From PKWO01 sp036384915 (lineage in GTDB: Bacteria > Pseudomonadota > Gammaproteobacteria > Burkholderiales > Burkholderiaceae_D), in contig DASVLJ010000027.1 of NCBI GenBank assembly GCA_036384915.1, positions 223,285 through 287,284 on the forward strand: a stretch of 64,000 nt of DNA. Direction: 5' to 3'. The number at the start of each line of letters is the position of its first letter. Position 1 is the stretch's first letter. The notes beneath the pieces were generated by a model. It had not been told where the DNA came from, searched no databases, and saw only the letters and a list, made by a program, of their open reading frames with translations. Positions 8,572 to 17,554 of this stretch are shown in pieces. Both the position numbers and the translations under genes were made by a program.

Positions 8572-9303
8572 TTGGATAAGTATTTTTCGAAAACATTCCC
8601 TGACGCAGAAAAACAGGCATTTCGCGAAGGCTTTCGCTTAAGTACCGGGATTGCGCTCGGCATCTTCGCCTGGGGTCTTGTTTCCGGCATGGCCATGTTC
8701 AAATCCGGCCTGACGCTATGGCCGGCAATGGGCATGAGCCTAATCGTCTTTGCCGGTTCGGCGCAATTGGCGGCCTTGCCGCTGATCTCCGCCAATGCGC
8801 CGCTGTCACTGGTATTTTTCACCGCCATGCTGGTGAATCTGCGTTTCGTGATCTTTTCGGTTGCGATCGGCCCGCATTTTGCCCACTTGGGCTGGCGCGC
8901 GCGCCTGTGTCTTGGCTATTTCAATGCCGACACCATGATGGCGCTGTTCCCGCGCCGCTTTCCCCTCGACAAGCTTTACGAGCCCGAGGGGAAAGTCGGG
9001 TTCCTCTACGGCGTGGCCTTTCCCAATTGGCTCGCCTGGCAAACCGGTTCTGTACTCGGCATCTTGCTGGCGGGGCAGATTCCGCAGAGTTGGGGCATCG
9101 GTTTTGCCGGCACCCTGGCGCTCCTGTGTGTGATGATTCCGCTCGTGATCAATCGCGCCGCCATGGCCGGCGTCGCCGTGGCTGGCAGCGTGGCCGTTCT
9201 CGGCGCGCACTGGCCCTACCGGCTCGGTTTGCTGGCGGCTGTGGTGTCGGGCATGGTGGCTGCCTTATTGCATGATCTCGCGCCCAGGGAGAAAGGTGAG
9301 TGA
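8572..9303 (+). CDS. azlC: AzlC family branched-chain amino acid exporter, large subunit
   Basis: A 243-residue inner-membrane protein of the AzlC (YgaZ) family, which with AzlD exports branched-chain amino acids or analogues. The N-terminal EKQAFREGFRLSTGIALGIFAWGLVSG and the segment FAGSAQLAALPLISANAPLSLVFFTAMLVNLR are family signatures. About five to six transmembrane helices are visible. The only in-frame starts before the conserved region are TTG 8572 or ATC 8569, because a TGA lies just upstream; neither has a good Shine-Dalgarno. It overlaps azlD by four bases (GTGA). Confidence 0.88.
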   Translation: MDKYFSKTFPDAEKQAFREGFRLSTGIALGIFAWGLVSGMAMFKSGLTLWPAMGMSLIVFAGSAQLAALPLISANAPLSLVFFTAMLVNLRFVIFSVAIGPHFAHLGWRARLCLGYFNADTMMALFPRRFPLDKLYEPEGKVGFLYGVAFPNWLAWQTGSVLGILLAGQIPQSWGIGFAGTLALLCVMIPLVINRAAMAGVAVAGSVAVLGAHWPYRLGLLAAVVSGMVAALLHDLAPREKGE

Positions 9304-9632
9304 GCGCCATTGACGTCTGGTTCGCGATTGCGCTGCTGTTCCTCTCCACGCTGATCACGCGCAGTCTGGCTTTTCTGTTCGCTCCCCGCTTGCGCTTGCC
9401 GCCCCTGGTCCAGCATGCCTTACGTTACGCGCCGGCGGCAGCCATGGCCGCCATCGTGATTCCCGATCTGGTGTTGTCGCCCGAGGGCTTGCCCGACTTG
9501 AGTTGGCACAACCCGAAATTCTTGGCCGGTCTGGGGGCGACGGTGTTTTACCTCCTGACTCGCCATATGCTCGGTACCTTGGCTGCGGGCATGGCCCTGC
9601 TTACGTTTCTTCGACTGGTATCGCCCGGCTAG
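9300..9632 (+). CDS. azlD: AzlD family transporter, small subunit
   Basis: A 110-residue membrane protein with three to four hydrophobic helices and the family motif ITRSLAFLFAPRLRLPPLVQHALRYAPAA. It forms the second subunit of the AzlCD exporter. The GTG start overlaps the azlC stop as GTGA, indicating translational coupling. Length is typical for AzlD. Confidence 0.87.
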   Translation: MSAIDVWFAIALLFLSTLITRSLAFLFAPRLRLPPLVQHALRYAPAAAMAAIVIPDLVLSPEGLPDLSWHNPKFLAGLGATVFYLLTRHMLGTLAAGMALLTFLRLVSPG

Positions 9633-9719
9633 ATTCAAGCGGGGTCTGGCCGCGTTTCGCTGCCCCGCTGCGGTAGAATAGCGTCTTTCCTTCCACCCAA
9701 AGCCTTTCCGGGACCATCC

Positions 9720-10910
9720 ATGCAATTCAAACGACTGAGCGACCTGATCGACGCTGGCCAGTTGCAGGCCAAGCGCGTGTTTATCCGTGCCGATTTGAAC
9801 GTGCCGCAAGACGATGCCGGCAATATCACCGAAGATACGCGCATCCGCGCCTCGGTTCCCGCAATTCGCGCCGCCGTGCAAGCCGGCGCCGCCGTGATGG
9901 TGACTTCGCACCTGGGTCGTCCTACTGAAGGCGAATTCAAGCCGGAAGATTCGCTCGCGCCCGTTGCCGAGCGGTTGGCGCAATTGCTGAACCAGCCCGT
10001 TCCATTGATGCGCGACTGGGTCGACGGTGTGGACGTGGCGCCGGGGCAGGTCGTGCTGCTGGAAAATTGCCGTGTCAACAAGGGCGAGAAAAAAAACAGC
10101 GACGAGCTGGCCGCCAAGATGGCCAAGCTGTGTGACGTCTACGTGAACGACGCCTTCGGCACCGCGCACCGCGCCGAAGCGACTACGCACGGCATCGCCA
10201 AGTTTGCGCCCATTGCCTGCGCCGGCCCGCTGCTGGCAGCCGAACTCGACGCTTTGGGCAAGGCGCTGGGCCAACCGGCACGTCCGCTGGTGGCGATCGT
10301 GGCGGGCTCCAAGGTCTCGACCAAGCTGTCTATCCTGAAGACGCTGGCCGAGAAGGTGGACAATCTGATCGTCGGCGGCGGTATCGCCAACACCTTCATG
10401 CTGGCTGCGGGCTTGAAGATCGGCAAGTCGCTTGCTGAAGCCGACCTCGTCAACGAGGCGAAGCAAATCCTCGATATGATGGCCGCGCGCGGCGCTTCGG
10501 TGCCGATTCCGGTCGACGTGGTGTGCGCCAAGGAATTTGCCGCCACCGCTGCCGCTGTGACCAAGGATGTGGCCGACGTGGCGGACGACGACATGATTCT
10601 CGACATCGGTCCCAAGACCGCCGCCATGCTGGCCGAGCAGATCGGCCGCGCCGGTACCGTGGTGTGGAACGGCCCGGTCGGCGTGTTCGAGTTCGATCAG
10701 TTCGGCGGCGGCACCAAGACCCTAGCCATGGCGATCGCCGCATCGAAGGCATTTTCGATCGCCGGCGGCGGCGATACGCTCGCAGCCATCGCCAAGTACG
10801 ACATCGCCGACAAGATCGGCTACATCTCGACCGGCGGCGGCGCTTTCCTCGAATTCCTGGAAGGCAAAACCCTGCCGGCAGTGGCTATCCTGGAGGAGCG
10901 CGCCAAGTAA
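9720..10910 (+). CDS. pgk: Phosphoglycerate kinase
   Basis: A 396-residue cytosolic enzyme converting 1,3-bisphosphoglycerate and ADP to 3-phosphoglycerate and ATP. Visible signatures are RVFIRADLNVPQD at the N-terminus, the substrate-binding TSHLGRP, NDAFGTAHRAEATT, the hinge AGSKVSTKL and the nucleotide-binding GGGDTLAAI and STGGGAFLEFLEGK. Full length for a bacterial PGK. TAGAAT at 9674-9679 could be a -10 box. pyk follows after 54 bases, forming a lower-glycolysis pair. Confidence 0.97.
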   Translation: MQFKRLSDLIDAGQLQAKRVFIRADLNVPQDDAGNITEDTRIRASVPAIRAAVQAGAAVMVTSHLGRPTEGEFKPEDSLAPVAERLAQLLNQPVPLMRDWVDGVDVAPGQVVLLENCRVNKGEKKNSDELAAKMAKLCDVYVNDAFGTAHRAEATTHGIAKFAPIACAGPLLAAELDALGKALGQPARPLVAIVAGSKVSTKLSILKTLAEKVDNLIVGGGIANTFMLAAGLKIGKSLAEADLVNEAKQILDMMAARGASVPIPVDVVCAKEFAATAAAVTKDVADVADDDMILDIGPKTAAMLAEQIGRAGTVVWNGPVGVFEFDQFGGGTKTLAMAIAASKAFSIAGGGDTLAAIAKYDIADKIGYISTGGGAFLEFLEGKTLPAVAILEERAK

Positions 10911-10964
10911 CACATGCCGTCCCGTTTCGATTGCCGCTCATTTAGAACATAGAGGAAACAACCC

Positions 10965-12398
10965 ATGCGCCGTGCCACCAAGATTGTCTCTACGATAGGT
11001 CCCGCTTCCAGCGATCTCGAAACCCTCACGCGCATGATACGCGCCGGTGTCGACGTCGTCCGCCTGAATTTTTCCCACGGCAAGGCGCAAGACCATATCG
11101 ACCGGGCCAACCTGGTGCGCCAGGCCGCTGCTGCCTGCGGCCGCGAGATCGCGATCATGGCCGACTTGCAAGGGCCGAAGATCCGTGTCGGCAAGTTCGA
11201 GAACGGCAAGATTTTCCTGGAAAACGGCCAGAAGTTCGTGCTTGATGCCGCTTGCCAGATGGGCAACCAGGAAGTCGTCGGCCTCGATTACAAGGAGTTG
11301 CCGCGCGACTTGAAGCCGGCCGACGTGCTGCTGTTGAATGATGGCCTGATCGTGCTGGTGGTCGACAAGGTGATCGGCAGCGCGATCCACACCACGGTGC
11401 AAATCGGCGGCGAACTGTCGAACAACAAGGGCATCAACCGCCAGGGCGGCGGGCTGTCGGCGCCGGCACTGACGGCCAAGGACATGGAAGACATCAAGAC
11501 GGCCATGAGCATCCAGGCCGACTACATCGCCGTATCCTTTCCCAAGAACGCGACCGATATGGTCATGGCGCGCCAGCTGGCCAACATCGCCGGCGAGCCG
11601 CACGGCCACCGTGCCTTGATGATCGCCAAGATCGAGCGTGCCGAAGCAATCCCCGTGCTGCAGGAAATTCTCGACGCCTCCGACGGCATCATGGTGGCAC
11701 GCGGCGACCTCGCTGTCGAAGTCGGCAACGCCGCCGTGCCGGCCTTGCAAAAGCGCATGATCCGCATGGCGCGCGCTTCCAACAAGGTCGCTATCACGGC
11801 GACGCAGATGATGGAATCGATGATCGTCAACGCCGTGCCGACGCGCGCCGAAGTGTCCGACGTGGCCAACGCCGTGCTGGACGGCACCGATGCCGTGATG
11901 ACCTCGGCTGAAACGGCTTCGGGCAAGTACCCGGTCGAAACGGTGGCCGCGATGGCCGCGATCTGCCAGGAAGCGGAAAAGTCGGAAGACTTCGAGCTCG
12001 ATGCCGATTTCCTGAACGTGACCTTTCAGCGTATCGACCAGACCATTGCCTACGGCGCCCTGTTCACCGCGCACCATTTGCGCGTGAAGGCGATTGCCGC
12101 CCTTACCGAGTCCGGTTCCACGTCGCTATGGATGAGCCGCCACAATATCGATGTGCCGATTTTCGCCATTACGCCCTCGATTGCCACCCAGCGCAAGGCG
12201 GCGCTGTACCGCAACGTGCATACGCTGGAACTGGCGCAATCGACCGACCGCGATGCGGTGTTGAAAGCTGCCGAAAAGCTCTTGCTCGACAAGGGCGTGG
12301 TGCAGCGCGGCGATACCGTGGTGGTGACCTGGGGCGAGCCCATGGGGCAGGTTGGCGGGACGAATTCCTTGACGATCAAGAAGATCGGAGAGTATTGA
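10965..12398 (+). CDS. pyk: Pyruvate kinase
   Basis: A 477-residue pyruvate kinase (PEP + ADP to pyruvate + ATP). The N-terminal RRATKIVSTIGPAS, the catalytic region MVARGDLAVEVG with nearby KIERAEAI, and TATQMMESMI are characteristic; the C-terminal allosteric domain (about 350-477) is present. GAGGAAACA precedes the ATG. It is downstream of pgk on the same strand and upstream of fba, so a glycolytic block with possible joint control. Confidence 0.97.
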   Translation: MRRATKIVSTIGPASSDLETLTRMIRAGVDVVRLNFSHGKAQDHIDRANLVRQAAAACGREIAIMADLQGPKIRVGKFENGKIFLENGQKFVLDAACQMGNQEVVGLDYKELPRDLKPADVLLLNDGLIVLVVDKVIGSAIHTTVQIGGELSNNKGINRQGGGLSAPALTAKDMEDIKTAMSIQADYIAVSFPKNATDMVMARQLANIAGEPHGHRALMIAKIERAEAIPVLQEILDASDGIMVARGDLAVEVGNAAVPALQKRMIRMARASNKVAITATQMMESMIVNAVPTRAEVSDVANAVLDGTDAVMTSAETASGKYPVETVAAMAAICQEAEKSEDFELDADFLNVTFQRIDQTIAYGALFTAHHLRVKAIAALTESGSTSLWMSRHNIDVPIFAITPSIATQRKAALYRNVHTLELAQSTDRDAVLKAAEKLLLDKGVVQRGDTVVVTWGEPMGQVGGTNSLTIKKIGEY

Positions 12399-12509
12399 CG
12401 TCCAAGGCGGCACCACGGGGTCTTGTGGGGTGGAAGAGCGTCGCCCGCCTGCGGCTGTTCTGCCCTACAATCCGTTGCCATAGCGCACGAGTTCGAATTG
12501 CATCCGGTG

Positions 12510-12539
12510 TTGGACGAATACCGGAAAAGGGTGTACAAA
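12510..12539 (+). promoter_or_regulatory. Candidate promoter for fba
   Basis: TTGGAC (12510-12515) and TACAAA (12534-12539) are separated by 18 bp, about 100 bases before the fba start in a 247-base intergenic region. The match to sigma-70 boxes is moderate, so this is a suggestion from sequence only. Confidence 0.4.
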
Positions 12540-12645
12540 CAACATAATTCTTTCCGGCTGCCGCCACAAGCAGAGCGCCGGGAGCGATGCCTGGATTTGA
12601 ACAATCCGGGCTGCAACTGTTTTTTATTGTGAATGGAGATCCCCC

Positions 12646-13710
12646 ATGCCTCTCGTATCCATGCGTCAACTGCTGGACCACGCCGCCGAAAACGGCTACG
12701 GACTGCCGGCGTTCAACGTCAACAATCTCGAACAAGTGCAAGCCATCATGGATGCCGCCAATGAAGTCGGCGCGCCCGTGATCATGCAAGCCTCCGCAGG
12801 CGCCCGCAAGTATGCCGGCGAGGCCTTCCTGCGCCACATCATCTCGGCCGCGGTCGAAGCCTACCCCCACATCCCCGTCGTGATGCACCAGGACCACGGC
12901 CAGTCGCCGGCGGTGTGCATGGCTGCCATCCGCTCCGGCTTTTCCTCGGTCATGATGGACGGTTCGCTGCTGGACGACGGCAAGTCCGTCGCTTCCTATG
13001 AATACAATGTCGAGGTATCGCGCAAGGTTGTCGAATTTTCCCACGCCATCGGCGTGACCGTGGAAGCCGAACTGGGCGTACTCGGTTCGCTCGAAACCAT
13101 GAAGGGCGACAAGGAAGACGGCCACGGTGCCGAAGGCACGATGACGCGCGAGCAGCTCTTGACCGACGTCGCGCAAGCCGCCGATTTCGTCAAGCTGACG
13201 CAATGCGATGCACTGGCAATTGCCATCGGCACTTCGCACGGCGCCTACAAGTTTTCGCGCAAGCCCACGGGCGACATCCTTGCGATCGACCGCATCAAGG
13301 AGATCCACGCGCGCATTCCCAACACCCACCTGGTGATGCATGGCTCCTCCTCGGTGCCGCAGGAATTGCTGGCCGAAATCCGCCAATTCGGCGGCGATAT
13401 GAAGGAAACCTACGGCGTGCCGGTCGAGGAAATCCAGGAAGGCATCAAGCACGGCGTGCGCAAGATCAACATCGACACCGACATCCGTCTGGCGATGACC
13501 GGTGCCGTGCGCCGCTACATGGCGGAGAATCCTTCCAAGTTCGATCCGCGCGACTTCCTGAAGCCCGCGCGCGAAGCGGCCAAGCAGATCTGCAAGGCGC
13601 GTTATCTGGCATTTGGCTGCGAAGGCCAGGCCGGCAAGATCAAGACGCTATCTTTGGAAAAGATGGCCGAGCGCTACAAAAAAGGCGAGTTGGCCCAGAT
13701 CGTAAACTGA
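12646..13710 (+). CDS. fba: Class II fructose-1,6-bisphosphate aldolase, Calvin-cycle subtype
   Basis: A 354-residue zinc-dependent aldolase cleaving fructose 1,6-bisphosphate into DHAP and glyceraldehyde 3-phosphate. Zinc and catalytic signatures are VVMHQDHGQSP (His/Asp), VEAELGVLGSLE, and MHGSSSVPQELL; KINIDTDIRLAMTGA is the phosphate-binding loop. The sequence belongs to the long CbbA-type class II family used by Betaproteobacteria in glycolysis and gluconeogenesis. GGAGATCCCCC precedes the ATG. A strong terminator follows the stop. Confidence 0.96.
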   Translation: MPLVSMRQLLDHAAENGYGLPAFNVNNLEQVQAIMDAANEVGAPVIMQASAGARKYAGEAFLRHIISAAVEAYPHIPVVMHQDHGQSPAVCMAAIRSGFSSVMMDGSLLDDGKSVASYEYNVEVSRKVVEFSHAIGVTVEAELGVLGSLETMKGDKEDGHGAEGTMTREQLLTDVAQAADFVKLTQCDALAIAIGTSHGAYKFSRKPTGDILAIDRIKEIHARIPNTHLVMHGSSSVPQELLAEIRQFGGDMKETYGVPVEEIQEGIKHGVRKINIDTDIRLAMTGAVRRYMAENPSKFDPRDFLKPAREAAKQICKARYLAFGCEGQAGKIKTLSLEKMAERYKKGELAQIVN

Positions 13711-13726
13711 TCTTGAAGTAACCCAT

Positions 13727-13763
13727 GCAGGGCGCAAATCACAGCGCCCTGCGTTTTTTTTTT
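13727..13763 (+). terminator. Rho-independent terminator after fba
   Basis: Perfect 9-bp stem GCAGGGCGC / GCGCCCTGC with an 8-base loop, followed by ten T residues. It ends five bases before the purC start, so purC must be expressed by read-through or from a promoter inside the fba end. Confidence 0.92.
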
Positions 13764-13768
13764 GACCT

Positions 13769-14665
13769 ATGACTACGCTACTGCAATCGAACATCCAATC
13801 CCTGCCTTTGCTCGGACGCGGCAAGGTGCGCGAAAACTATGCCGTCGGCGACGACAAGATCTTGATGGTCACGTCGGACCGGCTCTCGGCTTTCGACGTC
13901 ATCATGAGCGAGCCGATTCCCGACAAGGGCAAGGTATTGAACCAGATGGCCAACTTCTGGTTCGGCAAGCTGGGCCATATCGTACCCAACCACTTGACGG
14001 GGATTGCGCCGGAGACGGTAGTGGCGCCGGACGAGGTCGATCAAGTCAAGGGCCGCGCCGTGGTGGCCAAGCGCTTGAAGCCCATTCTGGTGGAAGCCGT
14101 GGTGCGCGGTTACATCATCGGTTCTGGCTGGAAGGATTATCAACAGACCGGCGCCATTTGCGGCATCAAACTGCCCGCCGGCCTGCGCCTGGCTGACAAG
14201 CTGGCCGAGCCGATCTTCACGCCGGCGGCCAAGGCCGAGATGGGCGAGCATGACGAGAACATCAGCTTTGAAGAAGTGGAAAAGCGCATCGGAACCGAGC
14301 TGGCCGCCAAGATCCGCGACGTGTCGATCCGCTTGTATAAGGAAGCATCCGAATATGCCGCCACGCGCGGCATTATCATCGCCGACACCAAGTTCGAGTT
14401 TGGCCTGGACGACCAAGGCGTGCTGCACCTGATGGATGAAGCGCTGACGGCGGACTCTTCGCGCTTCTGGCCGGCCGAATCGTATCAGGTCGGCATTTCG
14501 CCGCCTTCCTATGACAAGCAATTCGTGCGCGATTATCTCGAGACCATCACGACGTGGAACAAGACCGCCCCGGCGCCCAAGCTGCCCGACGAGGTGGTGC
14601 AAAAGACCGCCGCCAAGTACCGCGAAGCGCTTGAGCGCCTGACCGGCGAGACGGTAAAGGCGTGA
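13769..14665 (+). CDS. purC: Phosphoribosylaminoimidazole-succinocarboxamide synthase (SAICAR synthase)
   Basis: A 298-residue enzyme condensing CAIR with aspartate in an ATP-dependent step of purine synthesis. Motifs visible are LGRGKVRENYAVGDDKILMVTSDRLSAFDV split over the N-terminus, VVRGYIIGSGWKDY, and the C-terminal DEALTADSSRFWPAESY with SPPSYDKQFVRDYLE. Length matches the long bacterial/yeast-type family. The start is only six bases past the T-tract of the fba terminator; the ATG is preceded by TTTGACCT with no clear Shine-Dalgarno. purE follows after three bases. Confidence 0.96.
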   Translation: MTTLLQSNIQSLPLLGRGKVRENYAVGDDKILMVTSDRLSAFDVIMSEPIPDKGKVLNQMANFWFGKLGHIVPNHLTGIAPETVVAPDEVDQVKGRAVVAKRLKPILVEAVVRGYIIGSGWKDYQQTGAICGIKLPAGLRLADKLAEPIFTPAAKAEMGEHDENISFEEVEKRIGTELAAKIRDVSIRLYKEASEYAATRGIIIADTKFEFGLDDQGVLHLMDEALTADSSRFWPAESYQVGISPPSYDKQFVRDYLETITTWNKTAPAPKLPDEVVQKTAAKYREALERLTGETVKA

Positions 14666-14668
14666 GAC

Positions 14669-15169
14669 ATGAAGCATAACAAAGCAGGCGCCGTGGTCGG
14701 CGTGGTGATGGGCTCATCCTCGGATTGGGATGTGATGCAGCATGCCGTCACGGTGCTGCAGGAATTCGGCATCGCCTTCGAAGCCCAGGTCGTGTCGGCG
14801 CACCGCATGCCGGACGAGATGTTCGAGTATGCGGCGACGGCGCGCGCGCGCGGTTTGCGCGCCATCATCGCCGGCGCCGGCGGTGCCGCCCATTTGCCCG
14901 GCATGATCGCGGCCAAGACCATTGTGCCCGTGCTCGGCGTGCCGGTACCTTCCAAGTATCTGCGCGGCGAAGACTCGCTGCTATCCATCGTGCAGATGCC
15001 CAAGGGCATCCCGGTCAATACCTTTGCCATCGGCGAAGCCGGTGCAGCCAATGCCGCGCTCGCTGCCGTGGCCATGCTGGCAGCGACCGATGAGGCCCTC
15101 GCTGCCAAGCTGCAGGCCTATCGCGATAAGCAGAGCCAGGTCGCGCGTGACATGACGCTGCCGGTTTGA
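14669..15169 (+). CDS. purE: N5-carboxyaminoimidazole ribonucleotide mutase
   Basis: A 166-residue class I PurE that converts N5-CAIR to CAIR. Signature GVVMGSSSDWDVMQHA and SAHRMPDEMFEYA (active-site His) are present, along with AGAGGAAHLPGMIA. It sits between purC and purK with almost no spacing, so the three consecutive steps are encoded in one operon. Confidence 0.96.
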   Translation: MKHNKAGAVVGVVMGSSSDWDVMQHAVTVLQEFGIAFEAQVVSAHRMPDEMFEYAATARARGLRAIIAGAGGAAHLPGMIAAKTIVPVLGVPVPSKYLRGEDSLLSIVQMPKGIPVNTFAIGEAGAANAALAAVAMLAATDEALAAKLQAYRDKQSQVARDMTLPV

Positions 15170-15180
15170 GGATGGCGACG

Positions 15181-16383
15181 ATGACCAACGAAGAACGCCA
15201 CGCCCACCTGCCCAACGAATCGGACCAGACCTGGCTCGGCATCATGGGCGGCGGACAACTGGGGCGCATGTTCGCCCACGCCGCGCAAGCCATGGGTTAC
15301 AAGGTCGCGGTGCTCGAACCACAGCCGGACAGCCCGGCCGGACAGGTGGCGGACAAGCAATTCGAAGCAGCCTACACCGATGAAAAAGCCTTGGCCGATC
15401 TGGCTGCGCTGTCCGTGGCCGTGTCGACCGAATTTGAGAACGTGCCGGCGCAAAGCCTCAAATTTCTGGCCGAGCGCAGCTTCGTCGCGCCCGGCGCGGA
15501 AGCGGTGTCGATTGCGCAGGATCGCGTCCGCGAAAAGCAATTCTTCATGCGCGTAGCATTGGAAAACGGTGGGCACGGCGTGATGCCGGCACCGCACGCC
15601 GTGATCGAAAATGTGGACGGGTTGGACAAGGTCGATGGCTCGCTCTTGCCGGGCATTTTGAAAACGGCGCGCATGGGCTATGACGGCAAGGGCCAGGTGC
15701 GCGTCAAAACCGTTGACGAGTTGAAGACCGCCTTCGCAGGCATGGGTGGCGTGACTTGTGTGCTGGAAAAGATGCTGCCGTTGGAGTATGAAATCTCCGT
15801 ACTCGCCGCACGCGGCGTCGACGGCGAAGCCGTGGTGTACCCGATCGCCGAAAACGTGCATCGTGACGGTATCCTGTTTACCACCACGGTCCCGAGCCCG
15901 AACGTGTCGGCCGGAATTGCCGAGCGGGCGCAGCAGGCAGCATTGACCATCATCGCCGAACTCGGCTATGTCGGCGTGTTGTGCATCGAATTCTTTGTGC
16001 TCAAAGACGGCAGCCTGGTGGTGAATGAAATGGCGCCGCGTCCGCATAATAGCGGCCACTACACGATGGATGCCTGCGTCACCAGCCAGTTCCAGCAACA
16101 GGCGCGTGCCATGGCGCAATTGCCGCTGGGCGACGTGCGCCAGCATTCGCCGTCCGTGATGCTAAACATCCTGGGCGACGTCTGGTTCGGGCAAGATGGC
16201 AAGGTCCGCGAGCCGGCCTGGGACAAGGTGCTGAAATTGCGCGGCGCGCACCTGCACCTGTACGGCAAGGCAGAGGCAAGGCGTGGCCGCAAGATGGGCC
16301 ACGTGACCTTCGTCGCGGTAACACTGGAAGAGGCGCAAGCCAATCTGCGTGCCGCCTGCGCCATCCTGGGCATTCCCGCCTGA
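15181..16383 (+). CDS. purK: N5-carboxyaminoimidazole ribonucleotide synthase
   Basis: A 400-residue ATP-grasp enzyme making N5-CAIR from AIR, bicarbonate and ATP. Motifs are GIMGGGQLGRMFAHAAQ at the N-terminus, the ATP-grasp core KTARMGYDGKGQ, LEKMLPLEYEISVL, and NEMAPRPHNSGHYTMDAC. ATG 15172 and ATG 15181 are both possible; GAGG at 15168-15171 is spaced correctly only for 15181. The gene follows purE by eleven bases and is directly followed by the Sua5 gene. Confidence 0.95.
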   Translation: MTNEERHAHLPNESDQTWLGIMGGGQLGRMFAHAAQAMGYKVAVLEPQPDSPAGQVADKQFEAAYTDEKALADLAALSVAVSTEFENVPAQSLKFLAERSFVAPGAEAVSIAQDRVREKQFFMRVALENGGHGVMPAPHAVIENVDGLDKVDGSLLPGILKTARMGYDGKGQVRVKTVDELKTAFAGMGGVTCVLEKMLPLEYEISVLAARGVDGEAVVYPIAENVHRDGILFTTTVPSPNVSAGIAERAQQAALTIIAELGYVGVLCIEFFVLKDGSLVVNEMAPRPHNSGHYTMDACVTSQFQQQARAMAQLPLGDVRQHSPSVMLNILGDVWFGQDGKVREPAWDKVLKLRGAHLHLYGKAEARRGRKMGHVTFVAVTLEEAQANLRAACAILGIPA

Positions 16384-16384
16384 G

Positions 16385-17380
16385 ATGGCGACAGACGACG
16401 CTATCAAGGCCGCTGCGCGCCTGCTCGAAGCCGGCAGCCTGGTCGCATTTCCCACTGAGACGGTGTATGGTCTGGGCGCCGACGCGGAAAATCCGGAGGC
16501 GATTGCGGCGATCTATGCTGCCAAGGGGAGGCCGTCGAACCATCCCGTGATCGTCCATCTGGCGCCGGAAGCCGATCTGTCTTACTGGGCGGACGAGATT
16601 CCGGAGCATGCGAAAAAGCTCATCGCCGCATTCTGGCCCGGGCCGCTGACCTTGATCCTGAAGCGCGCCGCGCACATTCCCGCCGCCGTATCGGGCGGGC
16701 AGGACAGCATAGGTTTGCGCTGCCCTTCCCACCCCGTGGCGCAGGCCTTGCTGCGTGAATTCAAAGGGGGAAAGGGCGGCGTGGCAGCTCCTTCGGCCAA
16801 CAAGTTCGGCCATGTCAGCCCGACCACGGCACAGCATGTGCGCGACGAATTCCATGACGAACTGCCTTGCATCCTAGACGGCGGGCAAAGCGAAGTCGGT
16901 ATCGAATCGACTATCGTCGATCTTTCCCGCGGCGGGGTGGCACTGTTGCGTCCGGGCGGAATCGGGGCGGAGCGGATCGAAGCGGTATTGGGCGTCAAGC
17001 CCGCCGCACCCGATGCCGCCGCGCCGCGCGTGTCCGGTGCGCTCGAGTCGCACTACGCGCCGGCCACGCCGGTGGTTGTGGTGCAGATGGACCGGTTGGC
17101 GGACGCGGTGCTGCAATTGCGTGCGGCGGGCAAGCGCGTGGTGACCATACAGCGGGAATGGGAAGGCCTAGCCGGTTCCCTGGCTACGCGCATGATGCCG
17201 GTTGCGCCCGAAGGCTATGCCCATGACCTCTATGCCGCGCTGCGCGCCATGGACCATGCCGGCGCCGACGTGATCGTCGTGGAAGCCCCGCCGGTATCCC
17301 AGGATTGGGCCGGTGTCAACGACCGACTGCGACGCGCCGCTTTCAATGGGCGGGGTGTGGCAAATATTCTAAATTTTTGA
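16385..17380 (+). CDS. L-threonylcarbamoyladenylate synthase (Sua5/YciO/YrdC)
   Basis: A 331-residue Sua5-type protein that makes threonylcarbamoyl-AMP for the t6A37 modification of ANN-decoding tRNAs. The YrdC domain occupies residues about 10 to 200 (FPTETVYGLGADA, AAKGRPSNHPVIVHL, FWPGPLTLIL, GLRCPSHPVAQALL, ESTIVDLS) and the C-terminal Sua5 extension residues about 215 to 331 (ALESHYAPATPV). ATG 16385 follows the purK stop by one base, so it is likely cotranscribed with the pur genes. The frame remains open upstream to 16349 inside purK. Confidence 0.93.
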   Translation: MATDDAIKAAARLLEAGSLVAFPTETVYGLGADAENPEAIAAIYAAKGRPSNHPVIVHLAPEADLSYWADEIPEHAKKLIAAFWPGPLTLILKRAAHIPAAVSGGQDSIGLRCPSHPVAQALLREFKGGKGGVAAPSANKFGHVSPTTAQHVRDEFHDELPCILDGGQSEVGIESTIVDLSRGGVALLRPGGIGAERIEAVLGVKPAAPDAAAPRVSGALESHYAPATPVVVVQMDRLADAVLQLRAAGKRVVTIQREWEGLAGSLATRMMPVAPEGYAHDLYAALRAMDHAGADVIVVEAPPVSQDWAGVNDRLRRAAFNGRGVANILNF

Positions 17381-17554
17381 TGCGCCCCGGTAGTGGTACC
17401 TATACAAGATTATCCAACGATGACATACTAGACTCAAGGAAAGCGAACGCTTGTTCTTTTTTCTGCAGGGCGCCTAAAAAACATAGCGAAAAGTTCCAGC
17501 TCGCGCAGTGGATTTGGCGGGTGCCCGGAATCGAATAACATCTTAGGAGACAAA
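17381..17554. other. Intergenic region before the GDSL gene
   Basis: The 174-base gap holds a weak hairpin AAGCG-AA-CGCTT (17441-17452) followed by a broken T-run, possibly ending the pur-sua5 transcript. TAGGAGAC just before 17555 is the Shine-Dalgarno of the next gene. Confidence 0.4.
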